From CAJQHT01 sp038123275 (GTDB taxonomy: Bacteria > Pseudomonadota > Alphaproteobacteria > Rickettsiales > UBA1997): a DNA stretch of 22,795 bases. This document shows positions 15,333-22,795 of this stretch, piece after piece (position 1 is the stretch's first letter; each line of letters opens with the position of its first letter). The DNA lies in assembly GCA_038123275.1 (NCBI GenBank), contig JAYORG010000023.1, positions 1-22,795 of the forward strand. The letters are read 5' to 3'. The notes under the pieces were generated by a model. It saw only the letters and a list, made by a program, of their open reading frames with translations, was not told the DNA's origin and did not search any database. A program made the position numbers and the translations under genes.

Positions 15333-15584
15333 TAAAGCGAAATGAAAATTATAAAATAATTACTACTGAGCCTGAGCAGCTACTTCAAAGTAAGTATTTT
15401 AGTAGTTTAATTTTAAGTTTATCGCTACAAAACAGATCTCATTTTTTATAAAAAAAATTTAAAAAATGCTCCCTTACAAAATTAAGTTAAAAATGTAGTT
15501 AAAATATTAAATTTTTAACAATAATTTTTTAGTAAAATCCATAATTGATTGATTAAATTTTTAAGAAAATTCTTTCCTTTTGTA

Positions 15585-15621
15585 AAGCAATTTATTTATA
15601 TTTTTTATAAATAAATTGCTT
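15585..15621. repeat. Perfect 16-bp inverted repeat
   Basis: AAGCAATTTATTTATA (15585-15600) and TATAAATAAATTGCTT (15606-15621) are exact reverse complements around TTTTT. The right arm overlaps TTGACA (15620-15625), a consensus -35 hexamer, but no matching -10 is found at normal spacing. It could be a protein-binding palindrome or a cruciform-forming site. As a terminator it lacks a T tract. Confidence 0.7.
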
Positions 15622-15780
15622 GACATATTTTGGACCCAATTAACTTAGGTGTTAGAGTGTTATAAATGGCATAAGACCAATAAAATCAAGGGTTTTACTT
15701 ACTTATTAAGACTATAATATTTTCTAACTTCAGTAAAATCAGGCCTTCAAATAATTAATAAATTTTCTTATTTTTTTATC

Positions 15781-15829
15781 TCAAATTGTTTCAATTTGAT
15801 TAGTTTTTTTTAAAAAGAACTAATATTTT
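15781..15829. repeat. Two adjacent hairpins upstream of the secretion operon promoter
   Basis: TCAAATTG (15781-15788) and CAATTTGA (15792-15799) form a perfect 8-bp stem with a TTT loop. Immediately after it, TTAGTT (15800-15805) pairs with AACTAA (15818-15823), with T/A tracts extending the stem inward, followed by TATTTTTT. The pair resembles a terminator for any plus-strand transcript entering from the left and would insulate the tolC promoter. Confidence 0.5.
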
Positions 15830-15859
15830 TTCAAATAGTATTGTTTATAAATATTTAGG

Positions 15860-15888
15860 TTGAAACTTACTTTATTGAATGATATACT
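15860..15888 (+). promoter_or_regulatory. Sigma70-type promoter of the type I secretion operon
   Basis: TTGAAA (15860-15865), a 17-nt spacer and TATACT (15883-15888) match the sigma70 consensus well (4/6 and 5/6). The predicted transcript starts near 15895, about 56 nt before ATG 15951. Spacing and -10 are the same as in the adhesin promoter at 20970-20998. Confidence 0.75.
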
Positions 15889-15950
15889 TTTTGAAGTAAA
15901 CCACGGCTTTAATTTTAATTAATCTGAATTTTTGACCTTTTTAGATAATT

Positions 15951-17252
15951 ATGAAAATAAGAAGTTTATTAACAATTTATCTCCTATCAAATTTTTTGAT
16001 CATTTCTTCTAATGCTATAGAAGTAGATCTTAAATTGAAGTCTAAAATTAATCCTGAGCTTGATAAATATATTACCTCATCTATTAAAAATAGTCCTGAT
16101 ATTCATGAGAGAAATGCTAGTTTAATTGAGAGTAAGTATTTGGTAAAAGAATCTTACGCAGGGATATTTCCTAATATTGTAGCAAAAGCTGGACTTGGTT
16201 CTCAATATAGTGCTTCTCCAGCAGTAGAGAATAGAAGGTACCAGGCTGAGGAATTATCATTGGATGTGCATCAAAATATTTTTGGTGAAGGAAACATTAC
16301 AGAAGTTCAAATTAATAAGTCAGTACTTCGTTCTAAAATAAAAGAGTTAGAGCAGATTCATAATTTAATTACTCTCTCAACAATAGAAGCCTATTTAAAT
16401 GTTGTAAGATTTGATTTAATAGCTGATATTCAAAAGCAAAGTATAGATTCTCACAATGATATTTTAGCAAAGACTAAAATTAGGTTAAAAGCAGGTCTAA
16501 TGAGGGCTTCTGATTTATTTTTAACAGAAGCTAGAACTGTAAGTGCTAAATCAAATTTAACTACAACTAATTCACAGTTAAAAAGGGCACGTCATACTCT
16601 TTACAGATATAGTAAAATAAAGCCTAATGGCAAGTTAAGTGATGTTGCATTCCCGCAATATATACCAAAAACTTTTGAGGAAGCTTGGAAGGATGTTATG
16701 AGGTATAATCCAATTATAGGAGCTAAATATCATGAAGTTAAGACTAGTAAATACTCTAGAAAGAAAGAGTTGTTAGCCCTTTATCCTTCTGTAAGTGTTG
16801 ATTTATCAGCTGGAAAAACGTTTGATACTGCTGGTGCTCAGGGTGTAGAGCAAGATTTATCAGCAATGGTCAACATGAAATATGAATTTAACTTTGGTAG
16901 AAAGTTTTATAAAGATGCAGCGGCTAAGTCAAGGGTACAATTAAGAAGGGCTGAATACCAAAAATCTAAGAGTGATATTTATCAAAATCTTAGCAGTCTT
17001 TATAGTGATTACAAAGAAATTAATGAGAGAATAGCCTTCTTAAAAGGTAATAGAGATTTTTTAGAAAGTGTAGTTGAAAAACATAAGAAAGAGTTTGATG
17101 CTGGATTTAGAGGTTTGTTTGATTTATTAAATACTAAGAGTGAATTTTTTAATGCTGATATACAGTATATTAACGCTGTTTATGATGGAAGGATTTTAGG
17201 ATATACTATACTTGCTAATACTGGTAGGTTATTAACATATTTTGATAAGTAA
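15951..17252 (+). CDS. TolC-family outer membrane protein of a type I secretion system
   Basis: A 433-residue protein. It starts with a Sec signal peptide (MKIRSLLTIYLLSNFLIISS, probable cleavage after NA at about residue 22). The rest has the two-fold outer membrane efflux repeat: long helices such as NKSVLRSKIKELEQIHNLIT and KTKIRLKAGLMRASDLFLTE in the first half, and QKSKSDIYQNLSSLYSDYKE and EKHKKEFDAGFRGLFDLLNT in the second. Such proteins trimerise into an outer membrane and periplasmic duct. It is the first gene of an operon with the ABC transporter (ATG 1 nt after its stop) and the HlyD adaptor, as in LapEBC-like systems. No Shine-Dalgarno is visible; the promoter is 63 nt upstream. 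Confidence 0.92.
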   Translation: MKIRSLLTIYLLSNFLIISSNAIEVDLKLKSKINPELDKYITSSIKNSPDIHERNASLIESKYLVKESYAGIFPNIVAKAGLGSQYSASPAVENRRYQAEELSLDVHQNIFGEGNITEVQINKSVLRSKIKELEQIHNLITLSTIEAYLNVVRFDLIADIQKQSIDSHNDILAKTKIRLKAGLMRASDLFLTEARTVSAKSNLTTTNSQLKRARHTLYRYSKIKPNGKLSDVAFPQYIPKTFEEAWKDVMRYNPIIGAKYHEVKTSKYSRKKELLALYPSVSVDLSAGKTFDTAGAQGVEQDLSAMVNMKYEFNFGRKFYKDAAAKSRVQLRRAEYQKSKSDIYQNLSSLYSDYKEINERIAFLKGNRDFLESVVEKHKKEFDAGFRGLFDLLNTKSEFFNADIQYINAVYDGRILGYTILANTGRLLTYFDK

Positions 17253-17253
17253 A

Positions 17254-19712
17254 ATGACAGCAAAATCTAATAATAAAGAGGATGTAAAAGATGCTAAAAG
17301 TGACCCAAAAGTAGCGGCAAAAGATATAAAGAAGAGTGATGAAAAAAAGACAGAGTTAAAAAAGAACAAGAATGCCGTTAAAAGTGATGCTGCCAAAAGT
17401 GATGCTGCCAAAAGTGATGCTGCCAAAAGTGATGNNNNNNNNNNNNNNNNNNNNNNNNNNNNNNNNNNNNNNNNNNNNNNNNNNNNNNNNNNNNNNNNNN
17501 NNNNNNNNNNNNNNNNNNNNNNNNNNNNNNNNNNAAAAGTGATGCTGCCAAAAGTGATGCTGCCAAAAGTGATGCTGCCAAAAGTGATGAAACAGTTGGT
17601 TCATCTAGTCAAGCAAAGGCAAAAAGCAATACTGCTTTTGGAGAAACTTTAGATAGATGTATAGTAGAAATTATTAGAGAAGAAAATCCTCAATTATATA
17701 AGTATGCCCAGGAGCAGTTAGAAAAATATGCCACTTCTGATGCTGATTCAATAACAAAAACTCTGCAGCTTATTGGTCTTAGTTTTAAGCAAAAGAATAA
17801 TGCTAATATTTCTAAGGCAAAGTCAGCAAAACATGACGTTATAGCTTTACTAGACGGTGATAAATATTGTATTGTAAAGCAAATAAAAGATGGTTTTGTT
17901 GAGATTGTTTCTACCAAAGATCAAGTTATAAAAAAAGTAAAGTTAAAGGATTTTAATAAAGTTTATTTAGGAAAAACTTTATTAATAAAAAATGTTAAAG
18001 GTTCTGATCCAGAGAAGGATAAGAAGAAGTCTAGCTATACCTGGTTCTGGGATGTTATTAAAAATTATCGTGGTTTTTATACCAATGTTTTGGTTGCAGC
18101 TTTTGTTATTAACTTATTTGGCCTTATTATTCCTTTATTTGCTATGAATGTTTATGATAGAGTTATACCAAACTACTCGCTAGAAACATTGTGGGCCTTA
18201 TCAACTGGTGTTTTAATAATAATTGTTTTTGATTTTATACTAAAAATGCTTAGGTCATTTTTTGTTGAAAATACTAGTAAAAAAATTGACTTAACATTAT
18301 CCAAAATACTATTTGGCAAAGCTTTACATGTATTTATGAAGGATCAAACAGATCCTGTTGGGGTTAGAGCCAGTAAATTGAAGGATTTTGATTCAGTCCG
18401 AGATTTTTTAAGCTCAGTAACCCTGGTTGGTATTATTGATTTTCCTTTTTTACTTATTACTTTGTCAGTTATTTATTATATTGGTGGAGCAGTAGTTTTA
18501 GTGCCAATTGGTGCTATAACAATTGCTATGATAATAACATTTATAGTTAATAAGCCGTTAAATAAATATACACAAAGATCAGTTGAAGGTTCAGCTGCAA
18601 AAAATTCTTTATTATTTGAAACACTTTTTAACATTGAAACCATAAAAAATTTCTGCATGCAACCTTCTATGATGAATAGGTGGGAGGAAGATACTAAAGG
18701 TGTTTCTAAAGCAATTTCTAGGGTAAGGTTTTTTTCAACATTTATTGTTAATTCAACCTCTTCTTTAGGTTTTCTCTCAAGTGTTGTTATAGTTGTGGTT
18801 GGAACTCATTTAATCTGGTCTAGTGATTTAACCATTGGTGGATTAATTGCTTGTTCTATATTATCTGGTAGGTGTTTGGCTCCAGTAACTCAAATGACTA
18901 CTATAATAACTAGGTATCAGCAGGTTAGATGCTCTCTGGAGGGTTTAAATAAAATGATGTTATTAGAGGATGAAAGAAAGGGAATCCAAGAATTTTATTC
19001 TTTAAACAAACTTGGTAAAGATATTGAATTTCATAATGTATCATTCGCATATCCAGGTCAGGATAGTGAGTTTTTTGAAGATTTATCTTTTTCTATCAAA
19101 GAGGGAGAAAAGGTGGCAATTTTAGGAAATAGTGGCTCTGGTAAGAGTACATTATTTAAATTAATGTCATCTCTTTATGCTCCAGATAAGGGTTCAATTT
19201 CAATCTCAGGAGTGAATATGATGCAGATTGATCCTTATATATTAAGGTCAAGCATTGGATATGTTGAACAAAGTAGCCGTTTGTTTAAAGGTACATTGTG
19301 GAGTAATCTTATTGTTAAAAATCCAAAAGCCAAGGAAGGAGATATTGTTAGTGCAATAGAACTATCCGGAGTTGATACTTTTGCCAAAAAACATCCTGAT
19401 GGTTATAACATGAGAATAGATGAGGCTGGAGTAAGTCTGTCCGGCGGGCAAATTCAATCAATTGCTTTAGCCAGATCCTTACTATCCAATCCACAGATTA
19501 TTCTTCTTGATGAGCCAACTAGTTTTATGGATACTAGATTGGAAAATAATTTTATTATGAAATTGAAAAATTTTTCTGAAGGAAAAACTTTATTAGTATC
19601 AACTCACAAAAGAGCCCTTTTAGAGTTAGTTGATAGAATTATAGTTATTGATGAAGGTAAAATAGTTGCGGATAACAGAAAAGATGTTATACTTAGCAGG
19701 TTATTTAAATAA
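17254..19712 (+). CDS. Type I secretion ABC transporter with degenerate C39-like domain and repeat-extended N-terminus (contains assembly gap)
   Basis: Pre-gap (17254-17434) and post-gap (17535-19712) frames both read (AAKSD)n, so this is one gene broken by 100 placeholder N. Domains in order: a lysine-rich head, the AAKSD repeat, a C39-like domain (about 17628-17995) without a recognisable catalytic Cys/His motif and therefore probably substrate-binding, six membrane helices from about 18080, and a nucleotide-binding domain with Walker A GNSGSGKST (19125-19151), LSGGQ (19437-19451), Walker B IILLDEPT (19497-19520) and STHK. It energises one-step export of unfolded cargo. The start is ATG 17254, 1 nt after tolC; TTG 17242 is also in frame. 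The pre-C39 extension, at least 90 residues, is unusual for this family. Split frames around the N run are artefacts. Confidence 0.92.
17380..17588 (+). repeat. 15-nt tandem repeat (AAAAGTGATGCTGCC) interrupted by 100 N
   Basis: Three complete units precede the gap (17380-17424) plus 10 nt of a fourth. Three complete units follow it (17535-17579) plus 9 nt. The unit encodes KSDAA. The copies are identical at nucleotide level, which explains why the assembly failed here. The gap of exactly 100 N does not preserve frame. If the repeat is perfect, the missing length must be 5 + 15k nt. Confidence 0.95.
17435..17534. other. Assembly gap (100 N)
   Basis: One hundred unresolved bases sit inside the 15-nt tandem repeat. 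The round number and the out-of-frame length show it is a scaffolding placeholder, not a measured distance. Confidence 0.98.
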
Positions 19713-19730
19713 GGGAGTAATTAGTTAATA

Positions 19731-20885
19731 ATGGCATATCGAAATTCATCAAATAATTTATTGCTTTACGCTATTTTGCTTTTTGTAATGATTTTTTTAA
19801 TTTGGGCTGGATTTGCTAGAATAGATGAAAGTGTTGTTGCTTCAGGACAGGTTATACCTTCTTCTAAAACACAAGAGATTCAAAGTTTAGATGGGGGTAT
19901 AATTAAAAGAACATTTGTTAAAGAGGGTGATGTTGTAAATAAAGGTCAGGCATTAGTAAAGTTAAATGATATTAGATACTCTGCTTCATATGAAGAAAAT
20001 CAAGTGAAATATTATTCTTTGCAGGCCAAATTAATCCGTCTTACCGCTGAAGAGTCTGACGAAGAGTTAATAAAATTTCCAGTTTCTTTAAATAATAGCT
20101 ATCCAAATTTAGTTCAAAGTGAAACAAATGCATTCTATGCAAATAGAAGGGAGTTTAAATCTAAAATTAAAGCTTTGGACGATAATATTGAAATTGTACA
20201 GGACCAATATGAGAATTTTATTAGGTTAGAGGCAGAGAAGGTTATTCCTAAGCTAGAATTAATAAAAGTTAAAAAGGAGCTTAATGATTTATTAGGAAAG
20301 TTATCATTTGAAAAAAATTCTTATTATTCCAAGATTAAAAATGAGATTACGAGTGTAAAAACTGAATTTGAGTCTTTAAAAGAGGTTTTATCTGGTTATA
20401 AGGATAGGCTAGATAGGACTTTATTAGATTCACCAGTTTATGGTGTTGTTAAAAAGGTTAACATAAATACAGTTGGTGCAATTATAAAATCTGGAGAAAC
20501 AATAATTGAAATTGTACCTTTGGATGATGAATTATTTGTAGAGGGTAAAATATTGCCTAATAAAATTGCTTTTGTTGATCCAGGACAGTCAGTGAATATA
20601 TCTATTACAGCTTATGATCCTTCGGTTTATGGGACGTTGCAAGGTACTATAAAGCATATTAGTGCAGATACTATTGTTGAAACTGATGAATTTGGTCAAA
20701 GTCAGTCTTTTTATAAGGTGGTTGTAAAATCAAATAATACTCATATTGAATATAAAGGCAGATCATTGCCTATAATTCCTGGAATGCAGGCTAGTGTTAA
20801 TATTATTACTGGCGAAAGAACAGTTTTACAATATATTCTAAAGCCTTTGATTAAGACCAAATTAAATGCTTTTCAAGAACAATAA
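19731..20885 (+). CDS. HlyD-family periplasmic adaptor of the type I secretion system
   Basis: A 384-residue protein. A short cytoplasmic start is followed by one membrane segment (about residues 10-28), then the first half of a lipoyl/biotinyl domain (SLDGGIIKRTFVKEGDVVNK, then GQALVKLND). A coiled-coil region spans about residues 85-225 and a returning lipoyl half is LLDSPVYGVVKKVNINTVGA. The C-terminal beta-barrel ends with IIPGMQASVNIITGERTVLQ and ILKPL, a typical HlyD-family finish. It bridges the ABC transporter and the TolC duct. The gene lies 18 nt after the ABC gene, with AAGGGAG (19711-19717) as a somewhat distant ribosome binding site, and is the last gene of the operon. Confidence 0.95.
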   Translation: MAYRNSSNNLLLYAILLFVMIFLIWAGFARIDESVVASGQVIPSSKTQEIQSLDGGIIKRTFVKEGDVVNKGQALVKLNDIRYSASYEENQVKYYSLQAKLIRLTAEESDEELIKFPVSLNNSYPNLVQSETNAFYANRREFKSKIKALDDNIEIVQDQYENFIRLEAEKVIPKLELIKVKKELNDLLGKLSFEKNSYYSKIKNEITSVKTEFESLKEVLSGYKDRLDRTLLDSPVYGVVKKVNINTVGAIIKSGETIIEIVPLDDELFVEGKILPNKIAFVDPGQSVNISITAYDPSVYGTLQGTIKHISADTIVETDEFGQSQSFYKVVVKSNNTHIEYKGRSLPIIPGMQASVNIITGERTVLQYILKPLIKTKLNAFQEQ

Positions 20886-20906
20886 ATAATCAAATTCATT
20901 ATTTAT
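20882..20906 (+). terminator. Possible weak terminator after the adaptor gene
   Basis: ATAAATAAT (20882-20890) and ATTATTTAT (20898-20906) form a 9-bp stem made only of A-T pairs with a 7-nt loop, overlapping the stop codon and followed by TTGTAATT. Stability is low, so it may only slow polymerase. The rest of the gap to 21059 holds the adhesin promoter. Confidence 0.3.
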
Positions 20907-20969
20907 TTGTAATTATCAAAAATTGGATAGGTTGATCCTCTCATTATAGGTCAGGTTATATTAAATTAT

Positions 20970-20998
20970 TTGACCAAGTCTTTAAAATATTGTATACT
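20970..20998 (+). promoter_or_regulatory. Sigma70-type promoter of the adhesin gene
   Basis: TTGACC (20970-20975), a 17-nt spacer and TATACT (20993-20998) match consensus 5/6 and 5/6. Transcription would start near 21005, leaving a leader of about 55 nt. It allows the very large cargo gene to be expressed separately from its transporter operon. Confidence 0.82.
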
Positions 20999-21049
20999 AT
21001 ATATTAGTATCACGTTCTTTATTGGACATTATTAACGAACCAATTATAT

Positions 21050-21055
21050 GAGGTG
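21050..21055 (+). promoter_or_regulatory. Shine-Dalgarno site of the adhesin gene
   Basis: GAGGTG lies 4 nt before ATG 21060 and fixes this start. It is clearly stronger than the leaders of the ribosomal and polymerase genes in this window. Confidence 0.7.
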
Positions 21056-21059
21056 AATT

Positions 21060-22795
21060 ATGAATGTTAATAGTCTTATGGCTAATAAGTTATCTTCACT
21101 AGAGGCTTTGGAAGTGCTGCAAGTCAGTCAGAATTCTCCGGAAAGATCTAGTGAATTATTTCTAGATAATGATCAAGGAACTCAAGAATCTCAAGGAAAT
21201 CAGGAATTTCAAGGAATTCAAGAATCTCAAGAAGGTGTAGAAAATCAAGACATTAATGAATCCAAAGATGAAGATGATGGTGAAGATGATGGTGAAGATG
21301 ATGGTGAAGATGATGAGGGTGATGAGGGAGTAGAAGGTGAAGGAGAAACAGAAGGAATAGAAAGTGAAGAAGTCGAGTCTAAAGAACAAAAAGTAGAAAC
21401 TCAAGAAGTGAAAGAGAGTAGTCAAGATAATGCAGATGATTCTGGAGTAGAAGCTTCAGAGTTTGTGGTAATGCAAGCAGAGAATACAACAGATTTTAGT
21501 GATACACGAGATATTGAAGTTGTTGATGAAAATCTTCAAATGACAGCTCAAGAACAACAGATAGTATTTGAAAGTGGTTTAAAAACAACAAATCAAGCTA
21601 TATCAGAAACAGCTTCTACCATTAATAAAACGGAAAGTAAAGAAGTAGAGGAGATAGTTACGGTAGCAACAGATGATGGTAGTCAAAATTATCAAAATTT
21701 ACTAACTTTTGATTATGAAAGAATAGAAGGTAGTTTTACCACTAATGATAATGTAGAGCTTATTGATGATAGTGAAGAGTTTGAAGAGGATGATGGTGAT
21801 GCAGTTGCAAATATAGTGCCAATAATAGGAGAATTTTCTAGTTCATTAATAATAGAAGGATTTACAACTACTTCAGATATTATTGCGAGATTTAGAGCCT
21901 CAGATTCAGATGGTGATGCTATTAGCTATCAAATATCAAGGGGAAATGAGAATGAATATTTTTCAATTAATAGTAGTACAGGTGATGTAACTTTGACTGA
22001 GGTAGGTGTTGAAGCAATTGATGATGATACATTAGATTTAACTCAGTTAGAAATAGCTGTAGTAGCAACAGATGGTGTTAGTATATCCCCAGAGGCCGTG
22101 GTAGTAATTGATATTACTAGAGTAAGTGATAATGCTCCTACAATAGATATAGCAACAGGATTTGATGTAACAGAAGAAGATTCAGAGCTTTCTACTTCAA
22201 CTGTGGTTGCTACATTTACAGCTTCAGATTTGGATGTAGGTGATGATATTACTTTTTCTATTACCTCAGGTAATGAAAATGACTATTTTATTATAGATCC
22301 TGATACTGGGGTTGTTACTTTAACTACTGATGGTGTTAATGCTATTAATAGTGATATTGGAGTAGATTTAACTACTCTTCCAATAGGAGTTACTGCTAAT
22401 GATGGAGTAAATAATTCATTTGAAAGTACAGTTAATGTTAACATTAATCGTATAGATGATAATGCTCCGGTAGTTACTGGTACATTTGCAGAAAGTGTAG
22501 TAGAGGATGCAACATTAACTGCTACTGGCAATATATCTATTAGTGATGATGACGATGATGATACTCCAAACTTTGATGATACGAATATCATTGGTACGTA
22601 TGGTAGTTTAGATTTAGTGGCTGGTGTTTGGACTTATACATTAGATAATGCTTCGGTAGAAGATTTACCTGATGGTACGGTTGTAAATGATATATTTACT
22701 TTAACTGCTACTGATGGTACACAACAAAATATTACAATAGATATTACTGGTACTAATGATGTTCCAAGTATTGGTGGAGATATTACTGGATCTAT
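21060..22795 (+). CDS. Large cadherin-like/VCBS repeat protein, probable type I secreted adhesin (5' part, runs off the window)
   Basis: The frame is open from ATG 21060 to the window end: 578 residues without a stop. There is no signal peptide and no cysteine, as expected for type I cargo whose export signal is C-terminal. Residues 1-40 are ordinary. Residues 40-60 are Q/E/S-rich, residues 71-87 repeat GEDD, and the segment to about 245 is acidic and probably disordered. Two cadherin-like domains follow (about 250-358 and 360-469), with the signatures ASDSDGDAISYQIS, FSINSSTGDVTL and DNAP. A VCBS domain spans about 470-568 (GSLDLVAGVWTYTLDN, DIFTLTATDGTQQ, ITGTNDVP). More repeats surely follow. 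The adjacent transporter genes make it the likely cargo. No TAAG/PAAG-type LapG site is visible in this N-terminal part. Confidence 0.88.
   Translation, partial: MNVNSLMANKLSSLEALEVLQVSQNSPERSSELFLDNDQGTQESQGNQEFQGIQESQEGVENQDINESKDEDDGEDDGEDDGEDDEGDEGVEGEGETEGIESEEVESKEQKVETQEVKESSQDNADDSGVEASEFVVMQAENTTDFSDTRDIEVVDENLQMTAQEQQIVFESGLKTTNQAISETASTINKTESKEVEEIVTVATDDGSQNYQNLLTFDYERIEGSFTTNDNVELIDDSEEFEEDDGDAVANIVPIIGEFSSSLIIEGFTTTSDIIARFRASDSDGDAISYQISRGNENEYFSINSSTGDVTLTEVGVEAIDDDTLDLTQLEIAVVATDGVSISPEAVVVIDITRVSDNAPTIDIATGFDVTEEDSELSTSTVVATFTASDLDVGDDITFSITSGNENDYFIIDPDTGVVTLTTDGVNAINSDIGVDLTTLPIGVTANDGVNNSFESTVNVNINRIDDNAPVVTGTFAESVVEDATLTATGNISISDDDDDDTPNFDDTNIIGTYGSLDLVAGVWTYTLDNASVEDLPDGTVVNDIFTLTATDGTQQNITIDITGTNDVPSIGGDITGS
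21270..21317 (+). repeat. 12-nt tandem repeat encoding EDDG
   Basis: GAAGATGATGGT occurs three times in a row (21270-21281, 21282-21293, 21294-21305), followed by a variant ending GAG (21306-21317). It encodes a short acidic block in the N-terminal part of the adhesin and can vary in copy number without breaking the frame. Confidence 0.9.

Larger units (their letters stand above)
15228..15859. other. AT-rich, hairpin-rich spacer without genes
   Basis: This stretch between the divergent rhodanese-dnaA and type I secretion operons has no convincing reading frame. It contains several perfect hairpins: 15308-15332 (9 bp), 15381-15392 (5 bp), 15585-15621 (16 bp), 15781-15799 (8 bp) and 15800-15823 (about 10 bp). 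I saw no TTATCCACA-type DnaA boxes and no tRNA or rRNA. The rhodanese-dnaA promoter must lie at the left edge but was not resolved. Confidence 0.6.

Noticed and set aside
15620..15648. Promoter starting with the consensus TTGACA at 15620
   Set aside because: The only -10-like hexamers downstream (TAACTT, TTAACT) are at 14-15 nt spacing with poor sequence, and no gene follows within 300 nt.
15228..15950. Chromosomal origin of replication next to dnaA
   Set aside because: No TTATCCACA-like boxes were seen, and in many alphaproteobacteria oriC is not beside dnaA. Kept only as a speculative possibility.
17380..17588. CRISPR-like array in the tandem 15-nt repeats
   Set aside because: The units are directly adjacent, in frame and without spacers; this is a coding tandem repeat.
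17242..17652. Open frames reading through the N run on both strands (17242-17652 plus; 17232-17426, 17356-17604, 17378-17581 minus)
   Set aside because: They translate placeholder N in an arbitrary frame. The true gene joins the frame ending at 17434 to the one starting at 17535, as both read KSDAA.
21162..21425. Minus-strand 87-residue F/I-rich frame
   Set aside because: It is the complement of the acidic repeat region of the adhesin, whose composition keeps that strand free of stop codons. There is no ribosome binding site.
22283..22591. Minus-strand 102-residue frame in the adhesin repeats
   Set aside because: It lies within cadherin/VCBS coding sequence; it is a composition shadow.

Overview
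The window is AT-rich (about 30% G+C by eye) and gap-free except for one run of 100 N at 17435-17534. Gene order and protein motifs point to an alphaproteobacterium, most likely a Rickettsiales member or another reduced AT-rich lineage. The support is the tuf / tRNA-Trp / secE-nusG-rplKAJL-rpoBC order, the alphaproteobacterial-type rhodanese fused end-to-start with dnaA, and the rpoB/rpoC sequence style. This placement is inference: no database search was possible. A trpF gene argues against the most auxotrophic obligate intracellular Rickettsia.

Layout. (1) 1-560: the 3' end of tuf, a small lipoprotein gene, an intrinsic terminator and tRNA-Trp. (2) 561-663: a perfect 33-bp inverted repeat touching the tRNA 3' CCA. 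(3) 707-12188: the core information-processing cluster secE, nusG, rplK, rplA, rplJ, rplL, rpoB, rpoC. It has an attenuator-like hairpin between rplL and rpoB and a good terminator after rpoC. (4) 12289-13375: ybaB/ebfC-type DNA-binding protein and trpF. (5) 13372-15227, minus strand: a rhodanese gene overlapping dnaA; dnaA converges on trpF with overlapping stop codons. (6) 15228-15950: a gene-poor, very AT-rich spacer with several perfect hairpins and, at its end, a clear sigma70-type promoter. (7) 15951-20885: a type I secretion operon (TolC-like outer membrane protein, ABC transporter with degenerate C39-like domain, HlyD-like adaptor). (8) 21060 to the window end: the start of a large cadherin-like/VCBS repeat protein with its own strong promoter. 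It is very probably the cargo of the adjacent secretion system.

How it fits together. The left half is essential transcription and translation machinery. The right half is a self-contained surface system. The ABC transporter and HlyD protein would form the inner membrane part of a type I channel, with the TolC-like protein as outer membrane exit duct. The channel would export the giant repeat protein as an adhesin or surface fibre. The tolC and adhesin promoters are nearly identical in -35/-10 sequence, spacing and distance to the start codon, suggesting coordinated expression.

Most worth a second look: the tandem 15-nt (AAKSD) repeat that lengthens the N-terminus of the ABC transporter and contains the assembly gap; the acidic repeat-rich N-terminus of the adhesin, with no visible LapG-type cleavage motif; substitutions at key DNA-contact and arginine-finger positions of DnaA; and the 103-bp palindromic element behind tRNA-Trp.
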